From Symsagittifera roscoffensis (lineage: Eukaryota > Xenacoelomorpha > Acoela > Convolutidae): a stretch of DNA of 64,000 nucleotides. The translations under genes and the position numbers were made by a program. The stretch is from contig NC_087065.1 in assembly GCF_963678635.1 (NCBI RefSeq), positions 29,762,252-29,826,251 of the forward strand. Reading direction: 5' to 3'. The notes beneath the pieces are model-generated. The model saw only the letters and a list, made by a program, of their open reading frames with translations, searched no databases and was not told where the DNA came from. Shown here one piece after another: positions 1-10,779 of the stretch (positions within the stretch are counted from its first letter, which is position 1; each line of letters opens with the position of its first letter).

Positions 1-3
1 GCT

Positions 4-216
4 TTACTTTACATCGTGTTTCCAAAGAGATTTTTTGCAGGTCAACAAAATTGTTACGGTCACGGTGATTTCAAATTCAAGCATTGGTCCATTAGGTGAA
101 TAGACAGTTCCAATTTTTTGATCGAAAGCATTTGCAAAAGTAATCAAAAGGGGTTGTTTTTCAAACAAATCCAGAGAGCTATGGGCAGCTTCATTGGGTA
201 ACAAATTAGTGATCAT
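4..216 (-). pseudogene. Polinton/Maverick capsid protein, N-terminal fragment
   Basis: The minus-strand reading starts at the ATG at 216-214 and includes SSLDLFEKQPLLITF and YSPNGPMLEFEI. I recognise this as the start of the capsid-type protein annotated in animal genomes as 'F54H12.2-like', considered the Polinton major capsid protein. The frame breaks near position 50: the continuing capsid-like residues (VDLQKISLETRCKV) are in another frame, and the shifted frame stops at 4-6. The remainder lies beyond the left edge. A full protein has several hundred residues. This is a broken old copy, described but not reconstructed. It is the fourth recognisable piece of the minus-strand order integrase, minor capsid, basic protein, capsid. 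Confidence 0.6.
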
Positions 217-626
217 TTTTTTGTTTGAGAAAAAATCTGCTCGACTTCTCGCTGGTCTGGTTTTTCTTCGAATGGATATTTTTCGAGCCCCTACTGACCC
301 TGTTCTTCGTAGTCCATTCATTTGGTGTCTTTTGATGACGTCTACCACCACCGAATTGTTTTCTTGCAGTTTTTGTCACAGTGTTTTTCATTGCTTCTTT
401 AGGAGACTTCTTTTTTATAGCGACATCAATCAGTTCTGGCGCTGCACAAATCAAAAGTTCTCTGCCCATTTTTTTTCGCAGCCGGTAGAGTAACCCGACG
501 TGCGAACGGTATAGCAACACGACTAATACCAGCAGCCAAATCCACTGCCCCGTTGTCGGTAGTGTCTAGAGAAATGAGGAAGTGAAGCTTGCTTTGCATA
601 ATATTGTTCCATTGGTTTTCAATCAA
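206..626 (-). pseudogene. Small basic Polinton protein, frameshifted
   Basis: Two overlapping minus-strand frames together look like the short, strongly basic protein found between the minor and major capsid genes of many Polintons. The first frame (626 to ~430) contains ISRVAIPFARRVTLP. The second (to 206) contains KKKSPKEAMKN and ARKQFGGGRRHQK, rich in Lys and Arg. A DNA-packaging role, as in adenovirus-like core peptides, is a family-level inference. A frameshift near 440-480 separates the halves. Position between the two capsid-like pieces supports the call more than the sequence does. Confidence 0.4.
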
Positions 627-639
627 AGCGCTTGAAATT

Positions 640-1484
640 TTGAGTCAACACAACTTTACCAGTTCCTGCAAAGGGCACTAGTCTTCCAGTTTCTGTGCGC
701 AACTGTACCGATATTGATTGTACAGATGAAGTGAATAATTTTTTGTAGTCTAAATTAGTGAGTTTTTTCGATGATAAGGTGCAATGCTGCAGGCACTACC
801 GTTTTTGATTCGTCTGTTTGAATCAATGACGCGTAACAAGGGGGCTTTTGCATCTCCAACAATTTGGTATCGAATTATGTCAATGTAGACAAAAATCAGA
901 CTTGTCCCACTTGATAAGTCAGATGGGAAATGAGATTCGTACAGTTCGTTTCCCTCATAAGATGCATCGAAGGAGGGTATCATTTTGTAACCAATGTGAT
1001 ATTCCCCGTTCTCGTCAAGTTTTGCATTGTAGACTAACAGACTGGGTATTTGGGGACTTGGGAATGAGATTCCTTCATTTGCGTTTATCCAAATGCTTAT
1101 GCTATTCGTGATTTCTTGAGGACTTGCATCGAAATGAATTTTTCTTTGAGTTTTGTTTTTATCTCATTAATCAATTGTTCTATAAAAGTGTACTCTCCTG
1201 ATTTGATGAAAAGTTTTCGCCATAGTATGGTCTGGAAATTGTATCCCGATTGCCAGCGTTGGACTCACTGGCTACTACATTGGATGCTCTGAAGTACGTA
1301 AATTCCTCATCAGTAACATTGTTTAATTTCGTTGGGAAAATTATTTCTGAGAGAGCAACTCTCCTATCGCCGTCTAAACGATTTCTTCTATACAAAAAAT
1401 TCTAAATTTGGCCGAAGTGTTATCCGGGAAATAATTCATTAATGCTGTTGAAATCAAATGTACAGTAAACTCATCAATGCCCAT
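640..1484 (-). pseudogene. Polinton minor-capsid/penton-like protein, multiple frameshifts
   Basis: Homology-like text runs through shifting minus-strand frames from the ATG at 1484-1482. Pieces include EFTVHLISTALMNYFPDN (about 1470-1410), RRVALSEIIFPTKLNNVTDE (about 1360-1300), SLIFVYIDIIRYQIVGDAKA (about 900-840) and SVQSISVQLRTETGRLVPFA (about 720-660). These blocks are characteristic of the conserved Polinton protein encoded between integrase and capsid, usually called PY or penton-like. At least three frame changes and internal stops show that it is dead. The order and strand match the integrase fragment just upstream, so 1-2050 is one element remnant. The assignment rests on remembered family motifs. 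Confidence 0.55.
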
Positions 1485-1485
1485 T

Positions 1486-1935
1486 TTATTTATAATCAGC
1501 TTTGTTTCCAATTAAACTAAGTTCTTTTTCATAAAATTGTCCGCTGATTTCGTCCTTCTCCGCATGAATGAGACTGTATATTAAAGGGTGTACAGTAGGA
1601 ATGGCAACTATTTCAAAAAAGTTGTCTGTGAAAATCTGCTTGTAACCTTTTCTAAAAGGCAAGTCAGTTTTCGCTATTCGCACATAGTCACCAACATAAA
1701 ATTTTAGTTTCTGTACCAACTTTGATGAACTGTTTGCAATTAATGCAACTAAAGCAAGTACATTCTTTCTTGTGACCTTGTTCGGAGTCAACTTTGTTAC
1801 TCCATTCACGCGTGAGTTAATAGTTTGAACAAAACTGCAATTTTTCAATATAATTGTAAGTCCATTCAAACTCCAAGTACTTGTAGATAATACTTTTAAT
1901 AATACTTCGAATGTTTTTTTTCGGAAAAAGCTCAT
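1486..1935 (-). pseudogene. Polinton integrase, C-terminal part
   Basis: This 149-residue minus-strand frame ends in a chromodomain/SH3-like module: YVGDYVRIAKTDLPFRKGY, then IFTDNFFEIVA and GQFYEKELSLI. That module is typical of the C-terminus of the retroviral-type integrases in Polintons ('F54H12.3-like'). The upstream text TKLTPNKVTRKN matches the end of the DDE core, which usually reads 'H(S)VTKLTPxEV'. No DDE triad is visible: the catalytic part would lie to the right of 1935, where only a short shifted frame (to 2023) remains. A truncated relic. Confidence 0.6.
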
Positions 1936-2173
1936 TTTTTCTCACTTTGAGTATTGTGTTTGATGATTTCTCGTTTAGTGCATTATTTTTCGAACTCTCC
2001 TTTAAACTCGGTGCCTTTTTCAACGCACATTTTTTTTTGGTTGTTTTCTTTTGATCATTTTTTTGAAAGCTTCGGTTGTTTCTTTAGCTTATTTGGTCTT
2101 CAGGTGTTCCACTCGTAAATAGCGAGAGAGACAATTGATAGCAACTAACAAATATCCTACCCCCAGGTTATAT

Positions 2174-2684
2174 AAAGGGCGTAGAAAGAATTTTGAAAAG
2201 GCAAGATATCAAACATAATAAAAAATTTAAAAATTAAGTGCCCTCAAAAGGTCATGCTCTTCATTTTTTTGTAACCGCTGAACGCAAATCCTTTCTATAT
2301 GGCAGAGAGCTAATGTCGTTACCTGTCTTGTCATTTAGGTGAAAACTCATTTCATAATTATAAGAAATAAAGGGCGTAGAAAAACTTTCGAAACGGCAAG
2401 ATATCAAACATAAAAAAAAGTTTGAAAATTAAATGCCCTCAAACGGTCATGCTCTTCACGTATTTTGTAACCGCTGTAGGCAAATCCATTCTATATGACA
2501 GAGAGGTAATGTCGTTGCCTGTCTTGACATTTAGGTGAAAACTCATTTCATAATTATAAGAAACAAAGGGCGTAGAAAAAATTTTGAAAAGGCAAGATAT
2601 CAAACATAATAAAAAATTTGAAAAGTAAATGCCCTCAAAAGGTCATGCTCTTCACGTTTTTTGTAACCGCTTTAGGCAAATCCA
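2174..2684. repeat. 195-bp tandem repeat, 2.6 copies
   Basis: The marker AGGGCGTAGAAA starts at about 2176, 2371 and 2567, giving a period of 195-196 bp. Each unit also carries GGCAAGATATCAAACATA and CTCAAAAGGTCATGCTCTTC/A. The third copy stops after about 117 bp, at GCAAATCCATT. No coding potential is seen. The repeat follows the Polinton fragment and precedes a run of twelve G at about 2719. Confidence 0.9.
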
Positions 2685-2689
2685 TTGCT

Positions 2690-4415
2690 GTTGCAAGTGT
2701 TGCTACTTTTTGTTTCGGGGGGGGGGGGGGGAGGGTGGAACAACTTCCAACTTAATTTTTTTCAGATAAATTTTTTAGGGCTCAGCTGGTGTCTGCTCCT
2801 AGTATGTGTGCTTTGTGTCCGAATATCAAATTTTGCTCCAAAGCTACTTGAATGTTCAATCTACTTGCTTGGCATTATTGCACCGGAAATAATTTTTTTT
2901 TCAGATGAAATTTTTGGTAGATTTATTTTATTGAATATTTTCATAGTTTTTGCCTATAAATTGAAATCATAAGATGTCTACATGTCAATGAACAGAGCAA
3001 AGGCACTTAAGTAATTTTAACAATTTTTGGTTCTTTTTCTGGCCAAAAATGTTCTTCAAATCTGGTCTCGAACTAAACCACTCGAACGTAAAATCGCTTC
3101 AGACCAGATTTGACAAACAATTCTGTCCTAAAAAAAGCCAAAGTAATCAATTCACCTAAGTTATCTCTTTTTGTCTTAAGTTCAACTCAAATTCATTCGC
3201 AAATTTTAAGAAAACTAGTAAGAGGTCAAGTGAATGAAGTAAATATGCGTTAGTGGCTATATTTTGATGAAGTCCTAGCTAGTTTGAACTCATTTTCTTT
3301 AACTGTCAAGCAATTATTGTTGACTATTCTAACTAAGATATTCTGGAACACGCCTTTGAATAGCCCCCGTAGAGGCATGTGTCCTTTTTTACCGAGAGAC
3401 GAGCTGAAATTATAGCTTTGAAAAGTACTGTTTTTGCATACTCTGATTTTCAAAGCAGAGCCGAGAAAGTTCGATTCAAGATAACGCACCGTGCGACAAC
3501 AAAACGAGGTGAATTGTCTTTATTTCCTTCAACAAAAGTTGAGATTCACATATTCAAATTAGGTTAATTGGACTATAAAAAGTGGGAGAATGGAATCATA
3601 ATATTTGCCGAAAGAAGCACCATTACTGAATCTCAATATTTGAATTTCTATTCTTTTCTCTAAAAAAGCAAAGACTTTTGTGAAATGATGTAATAAGATG
3701 GATGCCATTTACTTAAAAAAGAACAATGGATCGACATCGAGACCTGAAATTTAGCCCTACGGCACCCCTCACATATCGTGTTTTGGGAAAAACTTGTTCT
3801 GGAAATTTTAAGAACTATATCACTGAAGAATTTTAAATAACCGCCGCTTGCACAATCTAAGGCTTTGATTCTTATACAATAAGCTAATGATTGAATAAAA
3901 AGCATCAAATGTCATTTTGAATTTTTAGAAAAACTTTTTGCCGTTTTTTCAGGCCTGAAATTTTCAGCTGTTCTTTTGAAGTATCAGTAAGATATATTTT
4001 TTTTCAAATTCTACAATGTGATGAATAAAACAAACTGATAATCTCGAAACAAGCTTCTACTTGTTAGTGAATAACTTGTGCGTAAACCTTAGTCGAAGAA
4101 TCCAATACTGTCCTTGAATGATCGATGTTTTCATTGATCTTTAATCCATTTCTCACCAAAATAAGACAATGGACCCCAATAGTTCTTCAAAAAACATGTT
4201 TCCTGAGACGCTAGCTTAATCAAATCCGAAAGAATTCTTGCAATTGTACATGCTGCTTTTTATTTGATGAATGATTTATTTTGTCGTCGTCAGAAATATT
4301 TGTTGTCTGTAAATTGTTAATGAAGGCAAAAAAAGTTATAAAAAGACGTTGTCTGTTAAAAGAAATCACCTTTTGAAGAAAACTGATGGATATTTTGAAT
4401 CTTAGTTATTATTGC
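2690..4415. other. No gene recognised
   Basis: AT-rich sequence with only short, unsupported open frames and a poly-G run at about 2719-2730. I see no recognisable protein, RNA or bounded element here. Confidence 0.6.
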
Positions 4416-4417
4416 GC

Positions 4418-4728
4418 GACAATTAACGCGCGATATATTTCGCGCTATTAATGCGTAAGCGGAGAGTTAAACCGAATCTTAAAATCTTTCCAAATTGGTT
4501 GAAAGAAGCTTAATTGCCATAATTGATTTGTTACAAGGAGTGATATCTATGTTGTTGTACTTTATAGGGCGTGTGGGGCGATGGTTTGAATAAAAAATTT
4601 CAAATTTTAGAAAAAAAATTTTCATTTTAAATTATAAAATTTAATTTTTTAAATGTTATTACTGCTCTATAAAACCTAAAACAACAGTCGGAACATTCAG
4701 GGCTTTGCCCTGATACGAGCAGTCTTGT
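4418..4728 (+). mobile_element. Family H (HINE/Helentron-like), copy 1, 5'-truncated
   Basis: The right-hand ~310 bp of a ~530-bp repeat. It shares the core CGCGCTATTAA.GCGTAAGCGGAG and the 3' end: an AGTCGGAACA subterminal block, the hairpin CAGGGC-TTT-GCCCTG, then GATACGAGCAGTCTTGTT. Copy 2 begins one base after its end in the same orientation, making a head-to-tail junction. Confidence 0.85.
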
Positions 4729-4729
4729 T

Positions 4730-5264
4730 GTTCCGACTTTCGATACGAAAGTAACGGAATATTTGTGCTCGGGGTGGGTTTTTTTTTCTTCAGACAAATT
4801 TCGACTTTTTAACTAGCCATTTTTGACAGCATTTTTTTTATCATTCAAAAACTATTGTTGTCCTGAGCTTAAATTTGACAAAATATTTGACCTGTGATCA
4901 TTTTTTGTAGAGTTATGAGGGTTTAAAGATTGCCATTTTGGCCATTTTGACCAATTTGGGACAATTAACACGCGATATAATTCGCGCTATTAACCCGTAA
5001 GCGGAGATTTAATCCGTCTTGGAAATAGTTCCAAATTGGTTGAACGAAGCTTATTTGCCATAATTGATTTGTTACAAGGAACGAAATTTATCTTCTTATA
5101 CTTTATATGGCGTGTGGGGGGATGATTTTCATAAAAAATTTCAAATTTTAGAAAAAAATTTTCATTTATTTCATTTAATTTTTTTATGTTATTACTGCTA
5201 CTCCATAAACCTTAAAAGGCAGTCGGAACATTCAGGGTTTCGCCCTGATACGAGCAGTCTTGTT
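4730..5264 (+). mobile_element. Family H, copy 2, full length
   Basis: The 5' end starts GTTCCGACTTTCGATACGA, which contains the palindrome ACTTTCG-ATA-CGAAAGT. The 3' end has AGTCGGAACA (inverted relative to the 5' end), then the CAGGG..CCCTG hairpin, then GATACGAGCAGTCTTGTT. A short asymmetric inverted repeat with a hairpin at only the 3' terminus is the arrangement described for Helentron-derived HINE/DINE-1 elements. No protein is encoded. Spacer to copy 3 is unique sequence. Confidence 0.85.
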
Positions 5265-5387
5265 TTACTTTGAGTTCATTAACACCTTTCTAAATGCCTG
5301 CTGGCTATATTAATTTTCGGTAAACGAAAATCAACATTCTTTTACATGCTTAATCTTAAAGCAAACTTGATTCAAAATGGTATATTG

Positions 5388-5892
5388 TACCGACTTTCGA
5401 TACGAAAGTAACGAAATATTCGTGCTCAGGTGGGTTTTTTTCTTCAGACAAATTTTGACTTTTTAACTAGCCATTTTTGACGGAATTTCTTTATATCAAT
5501 CGAAAGGTATTGTTGTCGTGAGCCTAAATTTGAAAGAATATTTCACCTGTGATCGTTTTTGGTAATGTGACGGGGGTTTAAATGTTGCCATTTTGGCCAA
5601 TTTGGGACAAGTAACGCGCTATTGAGTGGTAATCCGTCTCAGAAATCGTTCCAAATTGGTTAAAAAAAGCTTATTTGCCATAATTGATTTGATACAAGGA
5701 GCGAAATTTATTGTTTTGTACTTTATATGGCGTGTGGGAGATGATTTTCATTGAAAAATTTTAGAAAAAAATGATTTTCGTTTTAGCTTATTTCACTTAA
5801 TTTTTTTATGTTGCTTATGTTATTACTGCTCCATAAACGTTAAAAGGCAGTCGGAATTTTCAGGGTTTCGCCCTGATACGAGCAGTTTTGTT
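5388..5892 (+). mobile_element. Family H, copy 3, full length
   Basis: Begins CCGACTTTCGATACGAAAG and ends with the CAGGG-TTTCG-CCCTG hairpin plus GATACGAGCAGTTTTGTT. Same internal order as copy 2, with small internal deletions in the 5590-5650 region. Confidence 0.85.
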
Positions 5893-7810
5893 ATTTTTTA
5901 AATTTCGTCGCAACATGAAGAAAAACTGGATTTTTTCATGTCCCTCGATTGTTTATATTAAACTCCTTGAAAACAATAGAAAATTACCTGAAATCCCTAA
6001 AACAATTGCTGAATTTTTCCGAGTGAAACATGTGTTAAGTTTGTAAATACTGCCTTGCATGAATTGGTTGATTTTGAGGGTTTTACTATCACAAGTCAAA
6101 TTTATTAATAATTTGTTTCGCAGTGTTCTATTCGGTCTGTAACTTATGAAAGTAATTTAATTTGCTTATAATCTTTCTGTTTATAAAGTCAACTTTGCTG
6201 AAATATTTCTCGAAAAGCAAAACAATTTTGAGTAAATTTTTTTTGTGTAAAATTTTTAAGTACTAGTCAATTCAAGCTATTCTGATCTTTGATTAAAGCA
6301 AAAACACTAAAAAGCTTTAATTTGTTGTTTTTGGAAATTGGATGTTACTGAAAAATTTAGATTAATGCAGTAAAAATCAGTCAACTACTCATTTTCTTCA
6401 GACTTTATACCTCTCAATGCAACATGGTTGAGACAGTGTTTATGTTCAGATGACACCCAGGTATGTGTTTCAATAATGAGACCAAAACTTCAAGAATTAA
6501 AATTTTTCAAGTCATTTTGAATTTTTTTATAGCTATTAGATTTCGCCTGAGGTATTTACAATAGCATTTACAAGAACAATCGACAAAATTTGAAAACTGC
6601 ACAAAAATTTTGGTGGAATTTTTTCCTGCTCTGTTTTTAAAAAATTCTTCTTTAAAAAATTTCAAAGTTTTTTGGTTATAGGGATGTTATTGCGTTCCCA
6701 ATATTTGTTTCTGATTTTTTTTGGAACAGTTTCATTTTTAAGTTTTTTTAAAGATTTTCGAAGAAAATTTTTAGTTTATCTTTATTTTTCTGTTCTATTA
6801 ACAAAAATGCAAAGAAAGTTTTTCTTAAATTTTTTTTAAACTTCGAAACTTTCTATGGCATTATTTGTTTTTGATTGAGAGTACCACGCTCTACAAAAAA
6901 TTCCAAAACTTTCCATCTTCTTATATATTTCATTAGTCTGGCTTGGGTTTGTAAAATAGGCTTTTAAGAGTCTTTTAGGGCTAACAAATAGGCCATCAGT
7001 TTTTGAGGCTAGCAGTTTCGTACTTTTTTGACAACACAAAATTTGCTATTTTCTAAACTACATTTTTTACGCTGTAATTTTGATTTCCGGTACTTATTTT
7101 TTTGTATTGCAAATGATGCAAATCTTTGTTTGGCCTCAGTATGATATATTTTAAAAATATGTTTGCACATCATAAATATAATTTAAAAATAAGAACTCCT
7201 AAAAAAATTTTTAAAAAAACATAAATTTAAATAATTTAAATGTATATTAAATAATAAAAAAACTGATTTGAGATTTTTTAAAAAAAAATTGTTCTTTGCA
7301 GAAATTTTTTTTAAATAAAATTGTAACCTTCGTGTTGACAAAAAATTTTCAGCTTCTCTTTATTTTATGTTTTTAACGATGTAATTTTGGTTCCCTAATT
7401 GAAATTTGAAGCTAATTTTTAAAGTATAATTTTAATGTATATAATAATATGTATGATTTTTATATTAAAGTATGTTTAGTTTTTGAAGTAGATATTGAAA
7501 CAAAAAACAAAATAAAAAAATTTGAGCACATTATACAATAAATTATTTAATTCAACAATTTTTTTTTCGCCAAAAAATTAGTAATGGTTTTCGGCCAGAA
7601 AATTTTTTTCTGATTTTTCAAAAATTTTTGGGCCAATCATTATGCTTCTATTCAATTTGGAATCACTTAGGAATCAATTAAGTTCACTGATATTCTTCTC
7701 ATTGACAGAAAATATAAGAAATGCTTGCATGAAATCTATCCATTGGACATTCATGACATTGAAAAACTTTGGGCTCATCGCATCGATAGATTAGATTGCA
7801 CAACGTTTGT
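5893..7810. other. No gene recognised
   Basis: Very AT-rich sequence with long T and A runs. Open frames are short and unlike known proteins. No bounded repeats were seen. Confidence 0.6.
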
Positions 7811-8049
7811 TAGGTAAGGGTAGATGAAGTACCACTAAAAAAATCTATCAAATCAAAATAAAACAAAATTTCCATGCATTGCAGTTCTTAAGAAAAATCT
7901 GATAATAATTTATTTTTACAACGGTTAGTTTCATGACAAAAAAAACGATAATTTTTTGTAAGGTTCTATTTAAGATCTGCAATGTTTGGAATTTTTGCTT
8001 TGCTTTGATTTGATGAGTTTTTTAGTGGTACTTCATCTATATTTCCCTA
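7811..8049. mobile_element. Fold-back MITE, TA target site
   Basis: The left arm TAGATGAAGTACCACTAAAA (about 7821) recurs inverted at the right (TTTTTAGTGGTACTTCATCTA, about 8021). Similarity between the arms extends inward for roughly 90 bp each, through ATCAAATCAAA and CATTGCAG. The two outermost TA dinucleotides (7811-7812 and 8048-8049) fit a Tc1/mariner-style TA duplication. No transposase. Superfamily is inferred. Confidence 0.7.
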
Positions 8050-8438
8050 GCATGACAGAATATTTTGCTGGAGATACTTTTCATTCAGATCAAATTAGGT
8101 TTCAAATGTAATATTTTGATTTGAAAATTGCCAGTGGCAATTTCAAGTCTTCTGTCAACGCATATACCTGGCTTTTCCAACGACAGGTTGCAATTTAAAA
8201 TTTTCTATCAAGGCAGTAAAGCGTCTGATAGAAAAATTAGATTCGGAAGCTATAGATTTTAATATAAAATGGGTTTCGGGGAAACAATAACAATTTTTTT
8301 TCATTTTTTTGAATTAAACGGTATTTTCATCAAAGTCTTGCGAAAAACCAAAATGCATTTGCAAAAATTGAAGCGTTTCCCTGATATGAGCAATCATAAC
8401 TTATTTTTGAGATTTTTTGTACAGCGCGCTTTGTAATA

Positions 8439-8760
8439 GACATTTTCAAGTTTACGACTAGCAAGCGTTATCGATTCGGAATACGTTTTTTTGCAGGCTA
8501 AAAACCTGTCTAACAGAATCACTGAATCATTTGCCAGCAAAATCAACTTTAATTCTGACTTTTTTGGTAGAGAAATAATATCTTTGCCTTTGTTGACGTT
8601 CAAGCTTGCGATTAGCAAGCGTTATCGATTCGGAATACTTTTTGCAGGCTAACAACCTGTCTGTCAGAATCACTGAATCATTTGCCAGCAAAATCAACTT
8701 TAATTCTGCCTTTTTTGGTTGAGAAATACTATCTTTGCCTTTGTTGACATTCAAGCGAAG
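8439..8760. repeat. Tandem duplication, ~155 bp unit, two copies
   Basis: Two copies share AGCAAGCGTTATCGATTCGG and CTGAATCATTTGCCAGCAAA in the same order. The units start near 8439 and 8595. The second ends near 8750, next to GCGAAGAAGCACTTCGC, the hairpin found at the left end of family B elements. The hairpin CTTGCGATTAGCAAG in the second unit recurs at about 62363. Confidence 0.85.
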
Positions 8761-8937
8761 AAGCACTTCGCAAATGCAAGCAATAAAAGTTGAAGAAATA
8801 GCTTTCGAAAATTAAAAAAAAAAGGTAAAAATAATTATAGAAAAAGATTGTGAAAAATAACTAACCCCCACGATAATCAAAACCCAGGCTTTAATTATCC
8901 GAGTGGACTGCCCTACGCTTTTTTGGCACGGTCGTAC

Positions 8938-9150
8938 TGTTGTGAACTTCAGTATTTTAATCATACCTTCATAATTAGTTGCTATTCAGTATAACTGGTA
9001 CTTATTTTATGACCTTGATACGTTCATTCTCTCCGTCGGAGAGAATGCCCTCTAAATTTTAATGTTTTAACTTTGAGATTTATCTACTTTTGACCAAGAT
9101 TTCATCTGTACATTAAGTAGAATTAGCTGTAAGAGAGAAAAATTTTATCA
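8938..9150 (+). repeat. 5' LTR of Ty3-type retrotransposon
   Basis: Starts TGTTGTGAACTTCAGTATTT and ends in CA at 9149-9150. It aligns along its length with 15320-15533, both containing CATTCTCTCCGTCGGAGAGA and TACATTAAGTAGAATTAG. The flanking CGTAC (8933-8937) pairs with AGTAC after the 3' LTR, a target duplication with one mismatch. The two LTRs differ at many positions, so the insertion is not recent. Confidence 0.85.
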
Positions 9151-9953
9151 TGAAGCAGTCAAACGGTAACCAATCCAACGTGAGAGGTAAACCTTCATTT
9201 TGGCAAAATCATACGGTGGACCCACCAATTACCTGGGAGGAGTGGAGCGATATGTTCCAACTAGCAGTAATTGCAAAGGAGAAAATTGACATTGATTCCC
9301 TTTGGAACCCGATAGAAAGATATCATCCACAACCTCCACTTTTGGAAAATCCATCCGACGGCGAAACGGAAACTCAAAAAACGTCTCGTCTGGACAGAAA
9401 CATCCGAGAACAAAAGAGATTTGACGACGAAGAGACAGCTTCGATAAAGACGGATTTAAAACGATTCAACGGCATGAGATTCGAAGAAGCGGACAAAAAA
9501 CTCCGATCAATCATTTACTTAGCTCTCGGAAACGAAGGATAATAGATTTTCTGCCAAAAATCCACGCTAGTAAAAATCCTCCAAGCTCCCTTCAAACAAT
9601 TCTGGGAAAATTTTCCGGAATTGTTCGTGAGGAAGACAAACGTTACGTTCGCAAGACATTAACTCTTGAACAGGAAACAGAAAGATAGAGAATCGTTAGA
9701 GCAATTCTGGGGAGCCTTCGCCGAAATGGCAAAGAAGTTCGACATATCCGCAGGAGAAGACGAATGCATACGAGATATTTTCATCAACAATATGAAACTC
9801 TCATTTATCCAACGGAAGCTCCTTACAGAAACTCTTCCACCTCTAGAAGCACTAAACATGGCTTTAATCAACGAAAAAGGAATAACGAACATTTTCGAAC
9901 CTTTAACGAACCTTAACGAAACTTTAATTGACGAAAATGACGAACAATGTTGA
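9150..9953 (+). pseudogene. gag: gag capsid region, broken frame
   Basis: The first 130 codons are open from an ATG whose A is the last base of the LTR. They contain NHTVDPPITWEEWSDMFQ-type text and a charged helix-rich stretch, ending at TAA (9540-9542). The reading continues in another frame (IHASKNPPSSLQTILGKFS) and returns to the first frame at 9666-9953 (EQFWGAFAEMAKKFDISAGE, then NMKLSFIQRKLLTETLP). The second block resembles retrotransposon capsid C-terminal helices. Role in the family: particle capsid. Confidence 0.75.
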
Positions 9954-10041
9954 ATCCAACGGATCTTCTTTAAACAAAGCTTTTAATCACTTTAATGTAT
10001 AAAGGGAACCAACTCTAAACAGCGAACGGAGTAACACTTGT

Positions 10042-10332
10042 ATGAAATGCGGTGGAACTTTTTCAAAAGGACGCCTAGTGGTGTGCCCAGCGAAGGACAT
10101 AACCTGTACATCTTGTAAAAATTGTGGACACTTCACCAAACTATGTAAACACCGCCGTAAAAAGGTAAACACAGTAGATAGTCGAAGTGTACATAATACA
10201 GATTGTAATTGTCCTTCGGAACAACCGGATGTAAATAGCGACCGTGCAAATAGAGAACGTTGTAGAGTAATCAACGCATGGTCAGAATCCGGACACAGTG
10301 ACAACGATGATTACTATATGACAGTTTTTTAG
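10042..10332 (+). pseudogene. gag nucleocapsid, zinc knuckle
   Basis: This 96-residue frame contains CTSCKNCGHFTKLC, a C-x2-C-x4-H-x4-C knuckle, followed by the basic run KHRRKK. It binds RNA in the family. It lies in a different frame from the capsid part and is separated from it by stops. Confidence 0.8.
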
Positions 10333-10339
10333 ACCAACC

Positions 10340-10700
10340 AAGGAAAAAAAATCGAGAAATTATTAAACATCAGACTAGGAAACGAAAACCAAGTAATTGT
10401 CAAGGTTCAAGTTGACTCAGCCAGTCCCGAGAATTTCCTCAAGCAAAATGTCCTCCAGGAAATAAAATTGCAAAACCCGTACTTGGAAATTTATCCGGTG
10501 GACCAATCGACGAAAGATTTTTACTGTGGATTCTCCGACAACGCAATTAACATCACTGGAAAGTTAATTCTACCTATATTCTCGAACGGATGGTCTCACA
10601 GTGACTGCCATTTTTTTTCTGACAGAGGGCTACGAGAGGAATATCCTTGGAAACTATAATTTGCCAAAACTGGGAATCGAAGTATCTCAGAAGCACTTCC
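10340..10700 (+). pseudogene. Aspartic protease region
   Basis: Reading in the frame around 10380-10660 gives VIVKVQVDSASPENFLKQ, with a DSA triad as in Ty3-type proteases (D-S/T-G/A), then YCGFSDNAINITGKLILP. The frame is interrupted near 10600 by a T run. A short and decayed domain. Confidence 0.6.
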
Positions 10701-10779
10701 CACACTACATAAAAAAGAGAGCTTTTAAGTCCGTTAATCTAGTTTTCCATCCGACAAAGAAAAAGAAATAGTTATTATA

